21,292 nt of DNA from NCBI GenBank assembly GCA_900554325.1, contig USHA01000031.1:1-21292 (forward strand), given 5' to 3'. The first letter of the stretch is position 1, and the number at the start of each line of letters is the position of its first letter. Source of the DNA: an uncultured Collinsella sp. GTDB taxonomy: Bacteria > Actinomycetota > Coriobacteriia > Coriobacteriales > Coriobacteriaceae. The translations under genes and the position numbers were made by a program. The notes beneath the pieces were generated by a model. The model ran no database searches. It was given only the letters and a program-made list of their open reading frames with translations, and was not told the origin of the DNA. This document shows, in pieces, positions 7,291 through 15,472 of this stretch.

Positions 7291-8310
7291 ATGAGTAACG
7301 TTCGCGTTTGTGTAGACGTTGTGGGTGGAGACGAGAAGCCCCAGGTTGTTCTCGATGGTATTGAGGCCGCCCTTGCTGCCGACCCCGATATCGAGGTCCT
7401 GGCTGCCGGCCCTGCCGAAATCGTCAATCCCTTTGCCGCCTCCCATGCGCGCGTCGAAGCCCTGGAGGCTCCCGACGTTATCGCCATGGACGACGATCCC
7501 ATTCGTGCTGTGATGACCAAGCGCAAGTCTTCGATTGTGCTTTCTTGCCGTGCCATTAAGAAGGGCAACGCAGACGCGTTCTTCTCTGCTGGCTCCACCG
7601 GTGCCATGACCGCAGCCGCCACCGCCTACGTCACGCCTTTTAGGTATATGGCCGAGGGCAAGAAGCAGCCGGTGCGCCCCTGTCTGACCAATGCGCTGCC
7701 CAATCGCGCCGGCGGTCTGACGGTGCTGTGCGATATGGGCGCCAACCCCGATGTCGAGGTCGATGACATGGTGCGTTTTGCTCAGATGGGTAGCGCCTAT
7801 GCCCGCGTCGTCCTGGGCATCGAGCATCCCCGCGTGGGCCTGCTTGCCAACGGCACCGAGGACGAGAAGGGCTCCAACTTTACCAAGGCCTGCTTCCCGG
7901 CCATGAAAGCCGCCGTTCCCGGCTTTGTTGGTAACTGCGAGGGCACCGATCTTACGTCGGGCAATTTTGACGTCGTGGTCGCCGACGGCATGTCGGGCAA
8001 CATCGCGCTCAAGGCCACCGAGGGCGCTGCCAAGTTTTTGCTGCAGGAACTCAAGGGTGCCTTTATGGCCTCGCTCGGCACCAAGATCGCCGCGCTGCTC
8101 ATCAAAAAGCAGATGCGCGAGATTAAAGCCAAGCTTTCGGGCGACGCCAAGGGCGGCGCGATTCTTTTGGGCCTGCGCGGCGTGGTCCTGATCGGCCATG
8201 GTGCCACCTCGGTCGAGGCTGTTAAAAACGGTACGCTTGCGGCGGCCGAAGCCGTGCGCGCCGGGCTGGTCGAGAATGTCGCCAGCTCTATGGACGGTAT
8301 CGTTTTATAA
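7291..8310 (+). CDS. plsX: phosphate acyltransferase PlsX
   Basis: PlsX interconverts acyl-ACP and acyl-phosphate, supplying acyl-phosphate to PlsY for phospholipid synthesis. It can also pass FakA/FakB-made acyl-phosphate to ACP. The 339-residue product has SAGSTGAMT, LCDMGANPD, LLANGTEDEKG and GNFDVVVADGMSGNIALK, all in family order. The usual N-terminal DAMGGD reads DVVGGD here. ATG 7291 is preferred over the in-frame ATG at 7285 because AAGGAG lies at 7278-7283, only one base before 7285 but seven before 7291. Confidence 0.95.
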   Translation: MSNVRVCVDVVGGDEKPQVVLDGIEAALAADPDIEVLAAGPAEIVNPFAASHARVEALEAPDVIAMDDDPIRAVMTKRKSSIVLSCRAIKKGNADAFFSAGSTGAMTAAATAYVTPFRYMAEGKKQPVRPCLTNALPNRAGGLTVLCDMGANPDVEVDDMVRFAQMGSAYARVVLGIEHPRVGLLANGTEDEKGSNFTKACFPAMKAAVPGFVGNCEGTDLTSGNFDVVVADGMSGNIALKATEGAAKFLLQELKGAFMASLGTKIAALLIKKQMREIKAKLSGDAKGGAILLGLRGVVLIGHGATSVEAVKNGTLAAAEAVRAGLVENVASSMDGIVL

Positions 8311-8357
8311 GAGCGAGTAAGAGTGCTGTTATGTGCTTCGCGGCGCACGTCGTGGGG

Positions 8358-8363
8358 TAGAAT
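8358..8363 (+). promoter_or_regulatory. -10-like element upstream of acpP
   Basis: TAGAAT lies 77 bases before acpP in the plsX-acpP gap. The -35 region is weak (TGCTTC at 8334-8339, 18-bp spacer). The 22-bp palindrome at 8377-8398 would sit at about +7 to +28 of the resulting transcript. Confidence 0.35.
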
Positions 8364-8376
8364 CAGAACCGTGTCT

Positions 8377-8398
8377 TGGTACCGCCCGGGCGGTACCA
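8377..8398. promoter_or_regulatory. perfect 22-bp palindrome before acpP (operator or terminator)
   Basis: Bases 8377-8387 pair exactly with 8388-8398; the core is GGTACC, GCCCGGGC, GGTACC. The RNA would fold into a 9-bp stem with a CCGG loop. It is followed by TTCTTTT, so it could end the plsX transcript. Exact twofold symmetry just downstream of a -10-like element equally fits an operator. Confidence 0.65.
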
Positions 8399-8434
8399 TT
8401 CTTTTGGTATTCATGCACTATGAGAGGAAGCGCT

Positions 8435-8677
8435 ATGGACCGCTCCGAAATCTTCGACAAGATCGCCGAGGTCGCTGCTGACGTTCTGGGCGTCGATGTT
8501 GCCGAAATTAGCGATGAGACCACCTTTGACGACCTCGATGCCAACTCGCTCGAGCGCCTGCAGCTGGTTACGGCTATCGAGGACGAGTTCAACCTCGAGA
8601 TCGATGACGAGACCCTGCTCTCGCTCAACTCTGTCGCCGACGCCGTCGACGCTATCGAAGCTGCCAAGGAGGCCTAA
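8435..8677 (+). CDS. acpP: acyl carrier protein
   Basis: An 80-residue, strongly acidic four-helix protein that carries acyl chains on phosphopantetheine. The attachment serine lies in LDANSLERLQLVTAIEDEF, so the usual DSLD reads NSLE and the following E of helix II reads Q. The serine itself is present. The frame is open upstream to 8333, but ATG 8435 is chosen because AGAGGAAG (8423-8430) precedes it and the ACP fold starts at EIFDKIAEV. It lies just upstream of rnc, the conserved acpP-rnc order, and carries in its 3' end the ribosome binding site for rnc. Confidence 0.95.
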   Translation: MDRSEIFDKIAEVAADVLGVDVAEISDETTFDDLDANSLERLQLVTAIEDEFNLEIDDETLLSLNSVADAVDAIEAAKEA

Positions 8678-8680
8678 GTC

Positions 8681-9406
8681 TTGGCTTTATCCGACCGACT
8701 TACGCGCGCCCAGGAAATCCTGGGCCACGAGTTCAAAAACAAGGTGCTGCTGCGCGCGGCGCTCACGCATCCCTCGGCCGTCGAGGGTCAGCCGGTGTCT
8801 GCCAGCTATGAGCGCCTCGAGTTTTTGGGCGATTCCATTTTGGGCGCCGTGGTGGCTCGTTCGCTTTTTGAGTCCTACCCCGAGTTTGACGAGGGCAAGC
8901 TCACGCGCCTGAAGGTGTCCCTTGTCTCGGGCGCCACGCTGTCCGAGGTTTCCCACGAGCTGGGTATCGACGACATCATTATCTTCGGTGCTTCCGAGAC
9001 CGGCACGGGCGCGCGAGGCCTGCACTCGGCCCTCGAGAACGTCTACGAGTCACTCGTGGGCGCTCTCTATCTGGATGCCGGCTGGGATGCGGCGGCTGAG
9101 TTTATCCATCGTACGCTCAAGCCGCACCTGGCCTCTGAGCGTGCCGAGCATCCCGCGAACCCCAAGTCGTTTTTGCAGGAGTGCGTTCAGGCCGACGGCC
9201 ATGAGCCTCCTGCGTATAAGTTGGTGGGCTCCGAGGGCCCCGCGCATGCGCCGACCTTTACCGCTGTGGTGCTTATCGACGGCATCCGCCAAGGTCGCGG
9301 CACCGGCTCCTCTAAGAAGGAAGCCGAGGGAGCTGCCGCGCTCGAGGCACTCGATCGCATGGGCTACACCACCAACGGCGTGATTCTCAACAAGAAACTC
9401 GTTTAA
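8681..9406 (+). CDS. rnc: ribonuclease III
   Basis: RNase III cleaves double-stranded RNA in rRNA and mRNA processing. The 241-residue product has the signature ERLEFLGDS at 44-52 (metal-binding E47, D51). A second catalytic block follows, ENVYESLVGALYLDAG, with E123. The C-terminal dsRNA-binding domain starts near NPKSFLQE and ends EGAAALEALDRM. The residue matching E. coli D114 is Asn (N120). The start is TTG at 8681, supported by a perfect AAGGAGG at 8666-8672, eight bases upstream. Confidence 0.95.
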   Translation: MALSDRLTRAQEILGHEFKNKVLLRAALTHPSAVEGQPVSASYERLEFLGDSILGAVVARSLFESYPEFDEGKLTRLKVSLVSGATLSEVSHELGIDDIIIFGASETGTGARGLHSALENVYESLVGALYLDAGWDAAAEFIHRTLKPHLASERAEHPANPKSFLQECVQADGHEPPAYKLVGSEGPAHAPTFTAVVLIDGIRQGRGTGSSKKEAEGAAALEALDRMGYTTNGVILNKKLV

Positions 9407-9416
9407 GCGAGGAACC

Positions 9417-12400
9417 GTGTATCTCAAGTCCCTCACGCTCAAAGGGTTCAAGTCGTTTGCCGACCGCGCCCATATGACGTTTGAGCCGGGTCTGACCGTC
9501 ATCGTCGGTCCCAATGGCTCGGGAAAATCGAACATCTCCGACTCGATTCTGTGGGTCCTGGGCGAGCAGAGCGCCAAGCAGCTGCGCGGCCAGGCTATGG
9601 AGGACGTCATCTTCTCGGGCTCGTCGGCGCGCAAGCCGGTGGGTGTCGCCGAGGTCACGCTGGTACTCGACAACTCGGACCATATGCTGCCCGTCGACTT
9701 TGACGAGGTCGCCATCACCCGCCGCATGTATCGCTCGGGCGAAAGCGAGTACCTCATCAACTCGAGCCCGTGCCGCCTGATGGACATTCAGGACATCCTG
9801 CACGACTCGGGTCTGGGCAAGGATACACATTCCATCATCAGCCAGGGCAAGCTCGATGCCATTTTGCAGAGCCGCCCCGAGGAGCGCCGTGCCCTCATCG
9901 AGGAGGCCGCCGGCATCTCCAAGCATAAGCGCCGCAAGGAGCGTGCGCTTAAAAAGATTAAGTCGATGGACGAGCACCTGACCCGTGCCCGCGACATCAA
10001 TAAGGAAATCGCCCGCCAGCTGCGACCGCTGGAGCGCCAGGTCGATCGCGCGCGCAAGTACAAAGAGCTGTCCTCGCGCGCGAACGAGCTCACGCAGATG
10101 CTGGCGGTCGATGAGCTGCGGTCGCTGCAGTCACAGTGGAACGATCTGGAGAGCCGCTCAAAGGAAGGTTCAGCCGAGCTGGAGCTCGCGCAGTACCGTT
10201 TGGGCGAAAAGGAGCGCGAGCTCGAGAAGCTCCAGGTCATGCTCGAGGAAAAGGGCCTGTTTGTGGGCGACCTGGGCGAGCAGCGCCGCCATATGCAAGA
10301 TGTTGTCGGTCGCATTAACTCCGACATGCGCCTGCTCGAGGAAAAGGGCCACAACATGGTGTCGCGCCTGTCTGACATGCGCGGCCAGATTTCGAGCTCC
10401 GAGCATCAGCGTCGTCGTGTGGTCGAGGAGCTTGAGGATGCGCGCGCTCAGCTTGAAGAAGTAACCGGCGCACATATGCAGGCTCAGGAGGATGTCGACG
10501 CCGCCGGTCCTGCCGCCGCCGAGCTTCATGAGCGTCGCGTGGCGCTCGACAACCAGATTTCGCAGCTTACACGCGAACAGCGCGATGTGCAGCGTGCGGC
10601 CGATAACGCCGCGCTCGAGCTCGCCAAGGTGAAGGATTCGCTTTCCAACGCCGAGGTCGAGGACAATATGTATGCCTCGCGCCTGGAGCAGATCGACGAG
10701 CAGCTCGAGGAGGTCACGGCCTCGCTCGAGAGCCGTCGTGACCGCGCTGAGGAGCTTGAGAGCGCCCTTGAGGAGTCGCGTCAGGCCCAGACCGATGCGC
10801 GTGAAGCCACCGAGGTTGCTCGCGCGGCCCTCAAGGACCTGCGTGCCAGCGAGGGCGAGGCGCGCAACAAGCTGTCTGAGGTACGCTCGGAGCTTGCCAG
10901 TCAAAAGAAGCTCGATGCCCGCATGGCCGACAGCTCGCCGCTGGTGAGCCGTCTGGTGGGCGCGCTGGGCGACGACGTTGCGGGCCGTCTGGGTGACGTG
11001 CTCGAGGCTCCGCGTGAGCTCGAGGGCCTGGTTGAGCAGCTGCTCGCCGGTGATATCGATGCTCTGCTGTTCGACGATGCTGCCGCGCTTGAGCGCGCCG
11101 GTCGCGCCGCCTTGGATCAGAAGAAGGCTTCGGGCGAGGCGCTGTTGGTGGCACGCGGCGTGAGTGGCTCTGCTGCCGCTGAAGGCGCTGCCGGTTCCCG
11201 TCTGGTTGATCACCTGTCTGTGCGCGCGGGCTATGGTCCGGTCGTCGAGGCCCTGCTCGGCGGCTATTACGTTGTCGATGATTTGGCGGCTGCGCTGGCG
11301 GCGCCGGTTGTGGACGGCGTGACCTATGTGACCCCCGACGGCGCCCGCGTTGCCTGCGGCGGCCTGGTACGCGTGGGGCTCGATGCCGGAGAGGCTTCGG
11401 GTGCCTTGGAGCGCAAGCGTCGCATTCGTGAGCTCGAGGGCCTGGAGCCCGATCTGGCCGCTACGTTCGAGCATGTTTCGGATCAGGTCATCGAGGCCAA
11501 TGCGGCCGTCGAAGAGGCACGTGCCGCCGAGGGCGATGCCGCCGGCGAGATTGCTCGCCTTGAGGGCGAGCGCCGCTCGCTCCTGTCCGAGATCGGCCGC
11601 CTTGAGCAGAGTGCCAACAACGCCGAGGTCGAGCGCGTCCGCATTTCCAAGTGCCGCAAGCAGGCGGCCGAGGCCGTTCGCGCCGCGCGTCCGCGCGTGG
11701 ACGAGCTTACCCGCTCGCGCGATGAGGCCCGCGCGCATGCGAGTGACCTGGGCCTGCAGATTGCCGAGGCAAATGACGAGCTCGATCGCGTGCGTCGCGA
11801 CGACTCCGAGGCCGCCGGCAAGCTCGCCGACGCCAAGGTTCGCCTGGCTCAGACGAGCGAGCGCCTGCGTTCTCTGACGGGCCGCGTGCCCGATCTGGAG
11901 CATCGCCTGGAGGGCATCGATCGTCGCATCCGTGGAACGCGACAGGCCTCGCGCTCGCTTGAGTTGCTGCGCCTGCGTGTCGATCCCATGCATGAGCGCT
12001 ATTCGGCTCTGCTGGAGCGTGCCTCGGACTGGGCGGCACGCCTGCGTGATCAGGCTTCGCTCGAGGAGGCGGACTCGGCTTCGCTCAAGAAGACCATCGA
12101 GGACGCCAAGGCCGAGGTCGCTCGCGCCAAGGAGAAGGTCAACACCGCCACCGCAACGCAAAACGAGTTCAAGGTCGCGCGTGGCAAGCTCGAGGTGCAG
12201 GTAGAGGCCGCCATTAAGGCCATTACCGCCGATGGCACCACGGTACTCGAGGAAGCGCTCATGCTTCCGGCGCCCACGGACCGCGATGCCGCCGAGCGCG
12301 AACTCAACCAGCTTGTGCGCCAGATCAACAACCTTGGTCCCGTTAACCAAGTTGCCATGGAGGAGTACGAGCAGCTCAAGCGCCGCGCCGATTACATCGA

Positions 12401-12953
12401 GGGGCAGCTGGCCGATCTGGAGAGCGCGCGCAAGGCGCTCACCAAGATCACCGTGGCCATTGATCGCAAGATGCGGAAGGCCTTCCTGGTGACGTTTGAG
12501 AAGGTCGATGCGAACTTCCGCGAGATCTTCGCTATGCTCTTCCCGGGCGGCCAGGCTCATCTGGAGATGACCGATCCCGAGCATCCTGCCGAGACGGGTA
12601 TCGAGGTCGTGGCGCAGCCGCGCGGCAAGCGCATTACCAAGATGATGCTCATGTCGGGCGGCGAGAAGAGTCTGACGGCGCTCGCCCTGCTCTTTGCCGT
12701 GTACCGTACACGCACGGTGCCGTTCTATGTGCTGGACGAGGTCGAGGCGGCGCTCGACGACGCCAACCTGTCCAAGCTCATCGGCGCCCTCGATGTGCTG
12801 CGCTCCGATACACAGCTCTTGGTAATCTCGCATCAGCGCCGTACTATGGAGGACGCTGACGTCCTCTATGGCGTCTCGATGCAAGCCGACGGCGTCAGTC
12901 GCGTCGTCTCGCAAAAACTCGATCGCGAAACCGGAAAGGTCGTGAATGCATAA
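9417..12953 (+). CDS. smc: chromosome segregation protein SMC
   Basis: SMC is the condensin ATPase that compacts and individualises chromosomes with ScpA/ScpB. The 1178-residue protein has full family architecture. Walker A GPNGSGKSN is at 31-39, followed by a long coiled coil and a hinge of about 505-657 (SRLVGALGDDVAGRL through DGARVACGGLVRVG). A second coiled coil leads to the ABC signature LMSGGEKSLTALAL near 1077 and Walker B VLDEVEAALDDANL near 1105. The GTG start at 9417 follows GAGGAA. It lies 10 bp after rnc and overlaps ftsY by one base. No mutM/fpg gene lies between rnc and smc. Confidence 0.97.
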   Translation: MYLKSLTLKGFKSFADRAHMTFEPGLTVIVGPNGSGKSNISDSILWVLGEQSAKQLRGQAMEDVIFSGSSARKPVGVAEVTLVLDNSDHMLPVDFDEVAITRRMYRSGESEYLINSSPCRLMDIQDILHDSGLGKDTHSIISQGKLDAILQSRPEERRALIEEAAGISKHKRRKERALKKIKSMDEHLTRARDINKEIARQLRPLERQVDRARKYKELSSRANELTQMLAVDELRSLQSQWNDLESRSKEGSAELELAQYRLGEKERELEKLQVMLEEKGLFVGDLGEQRRHMQDVVGRINSDMRLLEEKGHNMVSRLSDMRGQISSSEHQRRRVVEELEDARAQLEEVTGAHMQAQEDVDAAGPAAAELHERRVALDNQISQLTREQRDVQRAADNAALELAKVKDSLSNAEVEDNMYASRLEQIDEQLEEVTASLESRRDRAEELESALEESRQAQTDAREATEVARAALKDLRASEGEARNKLSEVRSELASQKKLDARMADSSPLVSRLVGALGDDVAGRLGDVLEAPRELEGLVEQLLAGDIDALLFDDAAALERAGRAALDQKKASGEALLVARGVSGSAAAEGAAGSRLVDHLSVRAGYGPVVEALLGGYYVVDDLAAALAAPVVDGVTYVTPDGARVACGGLVRVGLDAGEASGALERKRRIRELEGLEPDLAATFEHVSDQVIEANAAVEEARAAEGDAAGEIARLEGERRSLLSEIGRLEQSANNAEVERVRISKCRKQAAEAVRAARPRVDELTRSRDEARAHASDLGLQIAEANDELDRVRRDDSEAAGKLADAKVRLAQTSERLRSLTGRVPDLEHRLEGIDRRIRGTRQASRSLELLRLRVDPMHERYSALLERASDWAARLRDQASLEEADSASLKKTIEDAKAEVARAKEKVNTATATQNEFKVARGKLEVQVEAAIKAITADGTTVLEEALMLPAPTDRDAAERELNQLVRQINNLGPVNQVAMEEYEQLKRRADYIEGQLADLESARKALTKITVAIDRKMRKAFLVTFEKVDANFREIFAMLFPGGQAHLEMTDPEHPAETGIEVVAQPRGKRITKMMLMSGGEKSLTALALLFAVYRTRTVPFYVLDEVEAALDDANLSKLIGALDVLRSDTQLLVISHQRRTMEDADVLYGVSMQADGVSRVVSQKLDRETGKVVNA

Positions 12954-13870
12954 TGGGATTCTTCGATGCTCTCTCGCGCGGACTTGAGCGCAGCCGCGAG
13001 GCCCTCAACGAGGTCTTCTACTTTGGCGGCGAGGTCGACGAGGATTTTTGGGAGGACCTGGAGGACACCCTCGTCATGGGTGACATGGGCGCCGAGGTCG
13101 CCATTCAGGTCTCCGATGACCTGCGCGATGCCGCGGCCAAGAAGAACCTCAAGACCGCCCCGCAGCTTCGCCGCGCCCTGGCCGAACAGCTCGAGGGTCA
13201 CTTTGTGCCCGTCGAGCATGACCCGTTCTCCGATACGCCGAGCTGCGTGCTGTTTGTCGGCATCAACGGTGCCGGCAAGACCACGACGGTCGGTAAGATC
13301 GCGAGCGCCATGGCCGCCCGCGGCAAGAACGTCGTGATCGGTTCGGCCGATACCTTCCGCGCTGCCGCTATCGAGCAGCTCGATGTGTGGGGCCAGCGCG
13401 CTGGCGTCCCCGTCATCAAGCGCGACCGCGGCTCCGACCCGGCAAGTGTTTGCTACGACGTGCTCGACGAGGCCGACAAGCGCGGCAGCGACCTGGTGCT
13501 TATCGATACCGCCGGCCGTCTACACACGAGCCCCGAGCTCATGCGCGAGCTTGCCAAGGTGGTCAATGTGACCCGTAAGCGCGCCGCCAATATGGCCGCC
13601 GGTCCCATGCCGGTTTCGGTCGTGCTTGTGATCGACGCCGCGACGGGCCAAAACGGTCTGAACCAGGCGCTCGAGTTTAACGAGGCGCTGGGCCTGGACG
13701 GTATTATCATGACTAAGCTCGACGGCACGGCTAAGGGCGGCATCGCCATGGCCGTGGCCGAGAAGCTCAAGCTCCCGATCCTGCGCATCGGCGTGGGCGA
13801 GCAGGTCGATGACCTGCAGGAGTTCAATGCCAAAGATTTCTGCCGCGCCCTGGTGGGCGAGTCCAATTAA
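12953..13870 (+). CDS. ftsY: signal recognition particle receptor FtsY
   Basis: FtsY is the membrane-associated GTPase that receives SRP-ribosome complexes. The 305-residue product is the short NG-only type: it begins MGFFDALSRGLERS and lacks the long acidic A domain of E. coli FtsY. G-domain motifs are GINGAGKTTT at 103-112, DTFRAAA, DTAGRLHT from 185, and TKLDGTAKGG from 254. The ATG overlaps the smc stop (TAATG). It is directly followed by its partner ffh. Confidence 0.97.
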   Translation: MGFFDALSRGLERSREALNEVFYFGGEVDEDFWEDLEDTLVMGDMGAEVAIQVSDDLRDAAAKKNLKTAPQLRRALAEQLEGHFVPVEHDPFSDTPSCVLFVGINGAGKTTTVGKIASAMAARGKNVVIGSADTFRAAAIEQLDVWGQRAGVPVIKRDRGSDPASVCYDVLDEADKRGSDLVLIDTAGRLHTSPELMRELAKVVNVTRKRAANMAAGPMPVSVVLVIDAATGQNGLNQALEFNEALGLDGIIMTKLDGTAKGGIAMAVAEKLKLPILRIGVGEQVDDLQEFNAKDFCRALVGESN

Positions 13871-13880
13871 GGAGTGACTA

Positions 13881-15356
13881 GTGTTTGATTCCCTGAGCGA
13901 TCGCCTCAACGACACATTTGACCGCCTGCGCGGCAAGGGCAAGCTGACCGAGGCCGATATTACTTCGGCCATGCGCGATATTCGCATGGCGCTGCTCGAG
14001 GCCGACGTCAACTTTAAGGTCGTCAAGGAGTTTGTCGCCAAGACTAAGGAGCGCTGCATGACCGCAGAGGTCATGGAGTCGCTCTCTCCGGCGCAAAACG
14101 TCGTCAAGATCGTGCTCGACGAGCTTACCGAGATGCTCGGCTCCACCGAGAGCAAGCTCGTCTTTAGCAACCGTATTCCCAATGTCATCATGCTTGTGGG
14201 TCTGCAGGGCTCCGGTAAGACCACGGCTGCCGTAAAGCTGGCCTACCTGCTCAAGAAGCAGGGTCGCTCGCCGTTGCTCGCCGCGTGCGACGTCTACCGT
14301 CCCGCTGCTGCCGACCAGCTGGCCACGCTCGGCGGCGAGATCGGCGTGCCGGTCTTCCGCGGTGACGGCGAGCACCCGGTCGATATCGCCAAGGGCGCTA
14401 TCCAGGAGGCCGTCGACCACCTGCGCGATGTGGTCATCGTCGATACCGCCGGTCGTCTGCAGATCGACGAGCAGATGATGCAGGAGGCCGTGGACATCAA
14501 GAAGGCCGTTAAGCCCGATCAGGTGTTGATGGTCGTCGATGCCATGACCGGCCAGGATATCGTCAACGTCGTCTCGACCTTTGCCGAGCGCACCGACTTT
14601 GACGGAGTGATCATCTCCAAGCTCGACGGCGATGCCCGTGGCGGCGGCGCGCTTTCCGTGCGCCAGGTGACCGGCAAGCCCATCAAGTTTGTGAGCATGG
14701 GCGAGAAGCCCGATTCGCTGGAGCCGTTCTACCCCGATCGTATGGCCAAGCGCATTCTGGGTATGGGCGACGTTGTCGGCATTATCGAGAAGGCCCAGGA
14801 GGCGGCCGACGCCGAGCAGCTCGAGGCCGCCGAGCGCATGCTGCGCGAGGGCTTTACCATGAACGACATGCTCGACCAGATGAAGGCCGTCAAGAAGATG
14901 GGCGGCATGAAGGGCATTCTGGGCATGCTCCCCGGTGGCCAGAGTGCGCTTAACCAGATGGGTGGTAACCTGGACGAAGGTATCTTCGATAAGAACGAGG
15001 CCATCATCATGTCGATGACCAAGGAGGAGCGCCTTCGCCCCTCCATCATCAACGGCCAGCGCCGTGCCCGCATTGCCAAGGGCGCCGGCGTGACCCCCAC
15101 CGAGGTCAATAGCCTTATGAAGCAGTGGGGCGAGATGAATAAGATGATGGGCCGCATGCGCACGATGGCCAATCAGGCGCAGGCCGGCGGCAAGAAGGGC
15201 AAGAAGGGTAAGAAGGGCAAAAAGATGCGCATGCCCAATATTCCCGGTCTGGATGCCATGGGGCTGGGCGGCATGGGCGGCCTGGGAACGGGCGGCCCCA
15301 AGTCCGATATGGACCTGCTGCGCCAGATGGAAGCGCAGATGCGCAACAAGAAGTAA
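13881..15356 (+). CDS. ffh: signal recognition particle protein Ffh (SRP54)
   Basis: Ffh binds signal sequences and 4.5S RNA and pairs with FtsY to target proteins to the membrane. The 491-residue product has an N domain with ALLEADVNFKVVKEF. Its G domain has GLQGSGKTT at 107-115, DVYRPAAADQL, DTAGRLQID from 188 and SKLDGDARGGG. The C-terminal M domain is rich in methionine (MNDMLDQMKAVKKMGG). The tail holds three KKG repeats then Gly/Met-rich sequence. The GTG start at 13881 follows AAGGAG at 13869-13874. Unlike the usual order, rpsP does not follow. Confidence 0.97.
   Translation: MFDSLSDRLNDTFDRLRGKGKLTEADITSAMRDIRMALLEADVNFKVVKEFVAKTKERCMTAEVMESLSPAQNVVKIVLDELTEMLGSTESKLVFSNRIPNVIMLVGLQGSGKTTAAVKLAYLLKKQGRSPLLAACDVYRPAAADQLATLGGEIGVPVFRGDGEHPVDIAKGAIQEAVDHLRDVVIVDTAGRLQIDEQMMQEAVDIKKAVKPDQVLMVVDAMTGQDIVNVVSTFAERTDFDGVIISKLDGDARGGGALSVRQVTGKPIKFVSMGEKPDSLEPFYPDRMAKRILGMGDVVGIIEKAQEAADAEQLEAAERMLREGFTMNDMLDQMKAVKKMGGMKGILGMLPGGQSALNQMGGNLDEGIFDKNEAIIMSMTKEERLRPSIINGQRRARIAKGAGVTPTEVNSLMKQWGEMNKMMGRMRTMANQAQAGGKKGKKGKKGKKMRMPNIPGLDAMGLGGMGGLGTGGPKSDMDLLRQMEAQMRNKK
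15192..15224 (+). repeat. 9-nt tandem repeat in the ffh tail
   Basis: Three near-identical 9-nt units (AAGAAGGGC/T) plus a partial AAAAAG encode KKG x3 then KK in the C-terminal tail of Ffh. The basic run may help RNA binding. Repeat number could vary between strains by slippage. Confidence 0.8.
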
Positions 15357-15375
15357 CGACTAGTTGAGTCGTGTA

Positions 15376-15417
15376 TGGCGAAGGCCGCCTGGATGGTATT
15401 CCAGGCGGCCTTCGCCG
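15376..15417. terminator. strong hairpin between convergent ffh and the DUF134-NifX gene
   Basis: A 16-bp perfect stem (15377-15392 with 15401-15416), plus one G-U, closes an 8-nt loop. On the + strand it is followed by GTTTGTT, a weak T-tract. It lies 20 bp after the ffh stop and about 55 bp beyond the end of the convergent gene, so it may stop transcripts from both sides. 15418-15472 holds nothing else recognised. Confidence 0.75.
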
Positions 15418-15472
15418 TTTGTTCGCTGGTTGTCGCACGCGAGGAAGCGCGTTCTCGACGAGGTGCTTGTCG

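Noticed and set aside
10170..12914. A 914-codon open frame antisense to smc
   Set aside because: High GC at third positions suppresses stop codons on the opposite strand; the product has no recognisable domain, and smc on the + strand is complete.
13876..13882. GACTAGT heptamer before ffh and again after it at 15358-15364
   Set aside because: Short, not symmetrical around anything useful, and expected by chance in 21 kb; no mobile element borders are visible.
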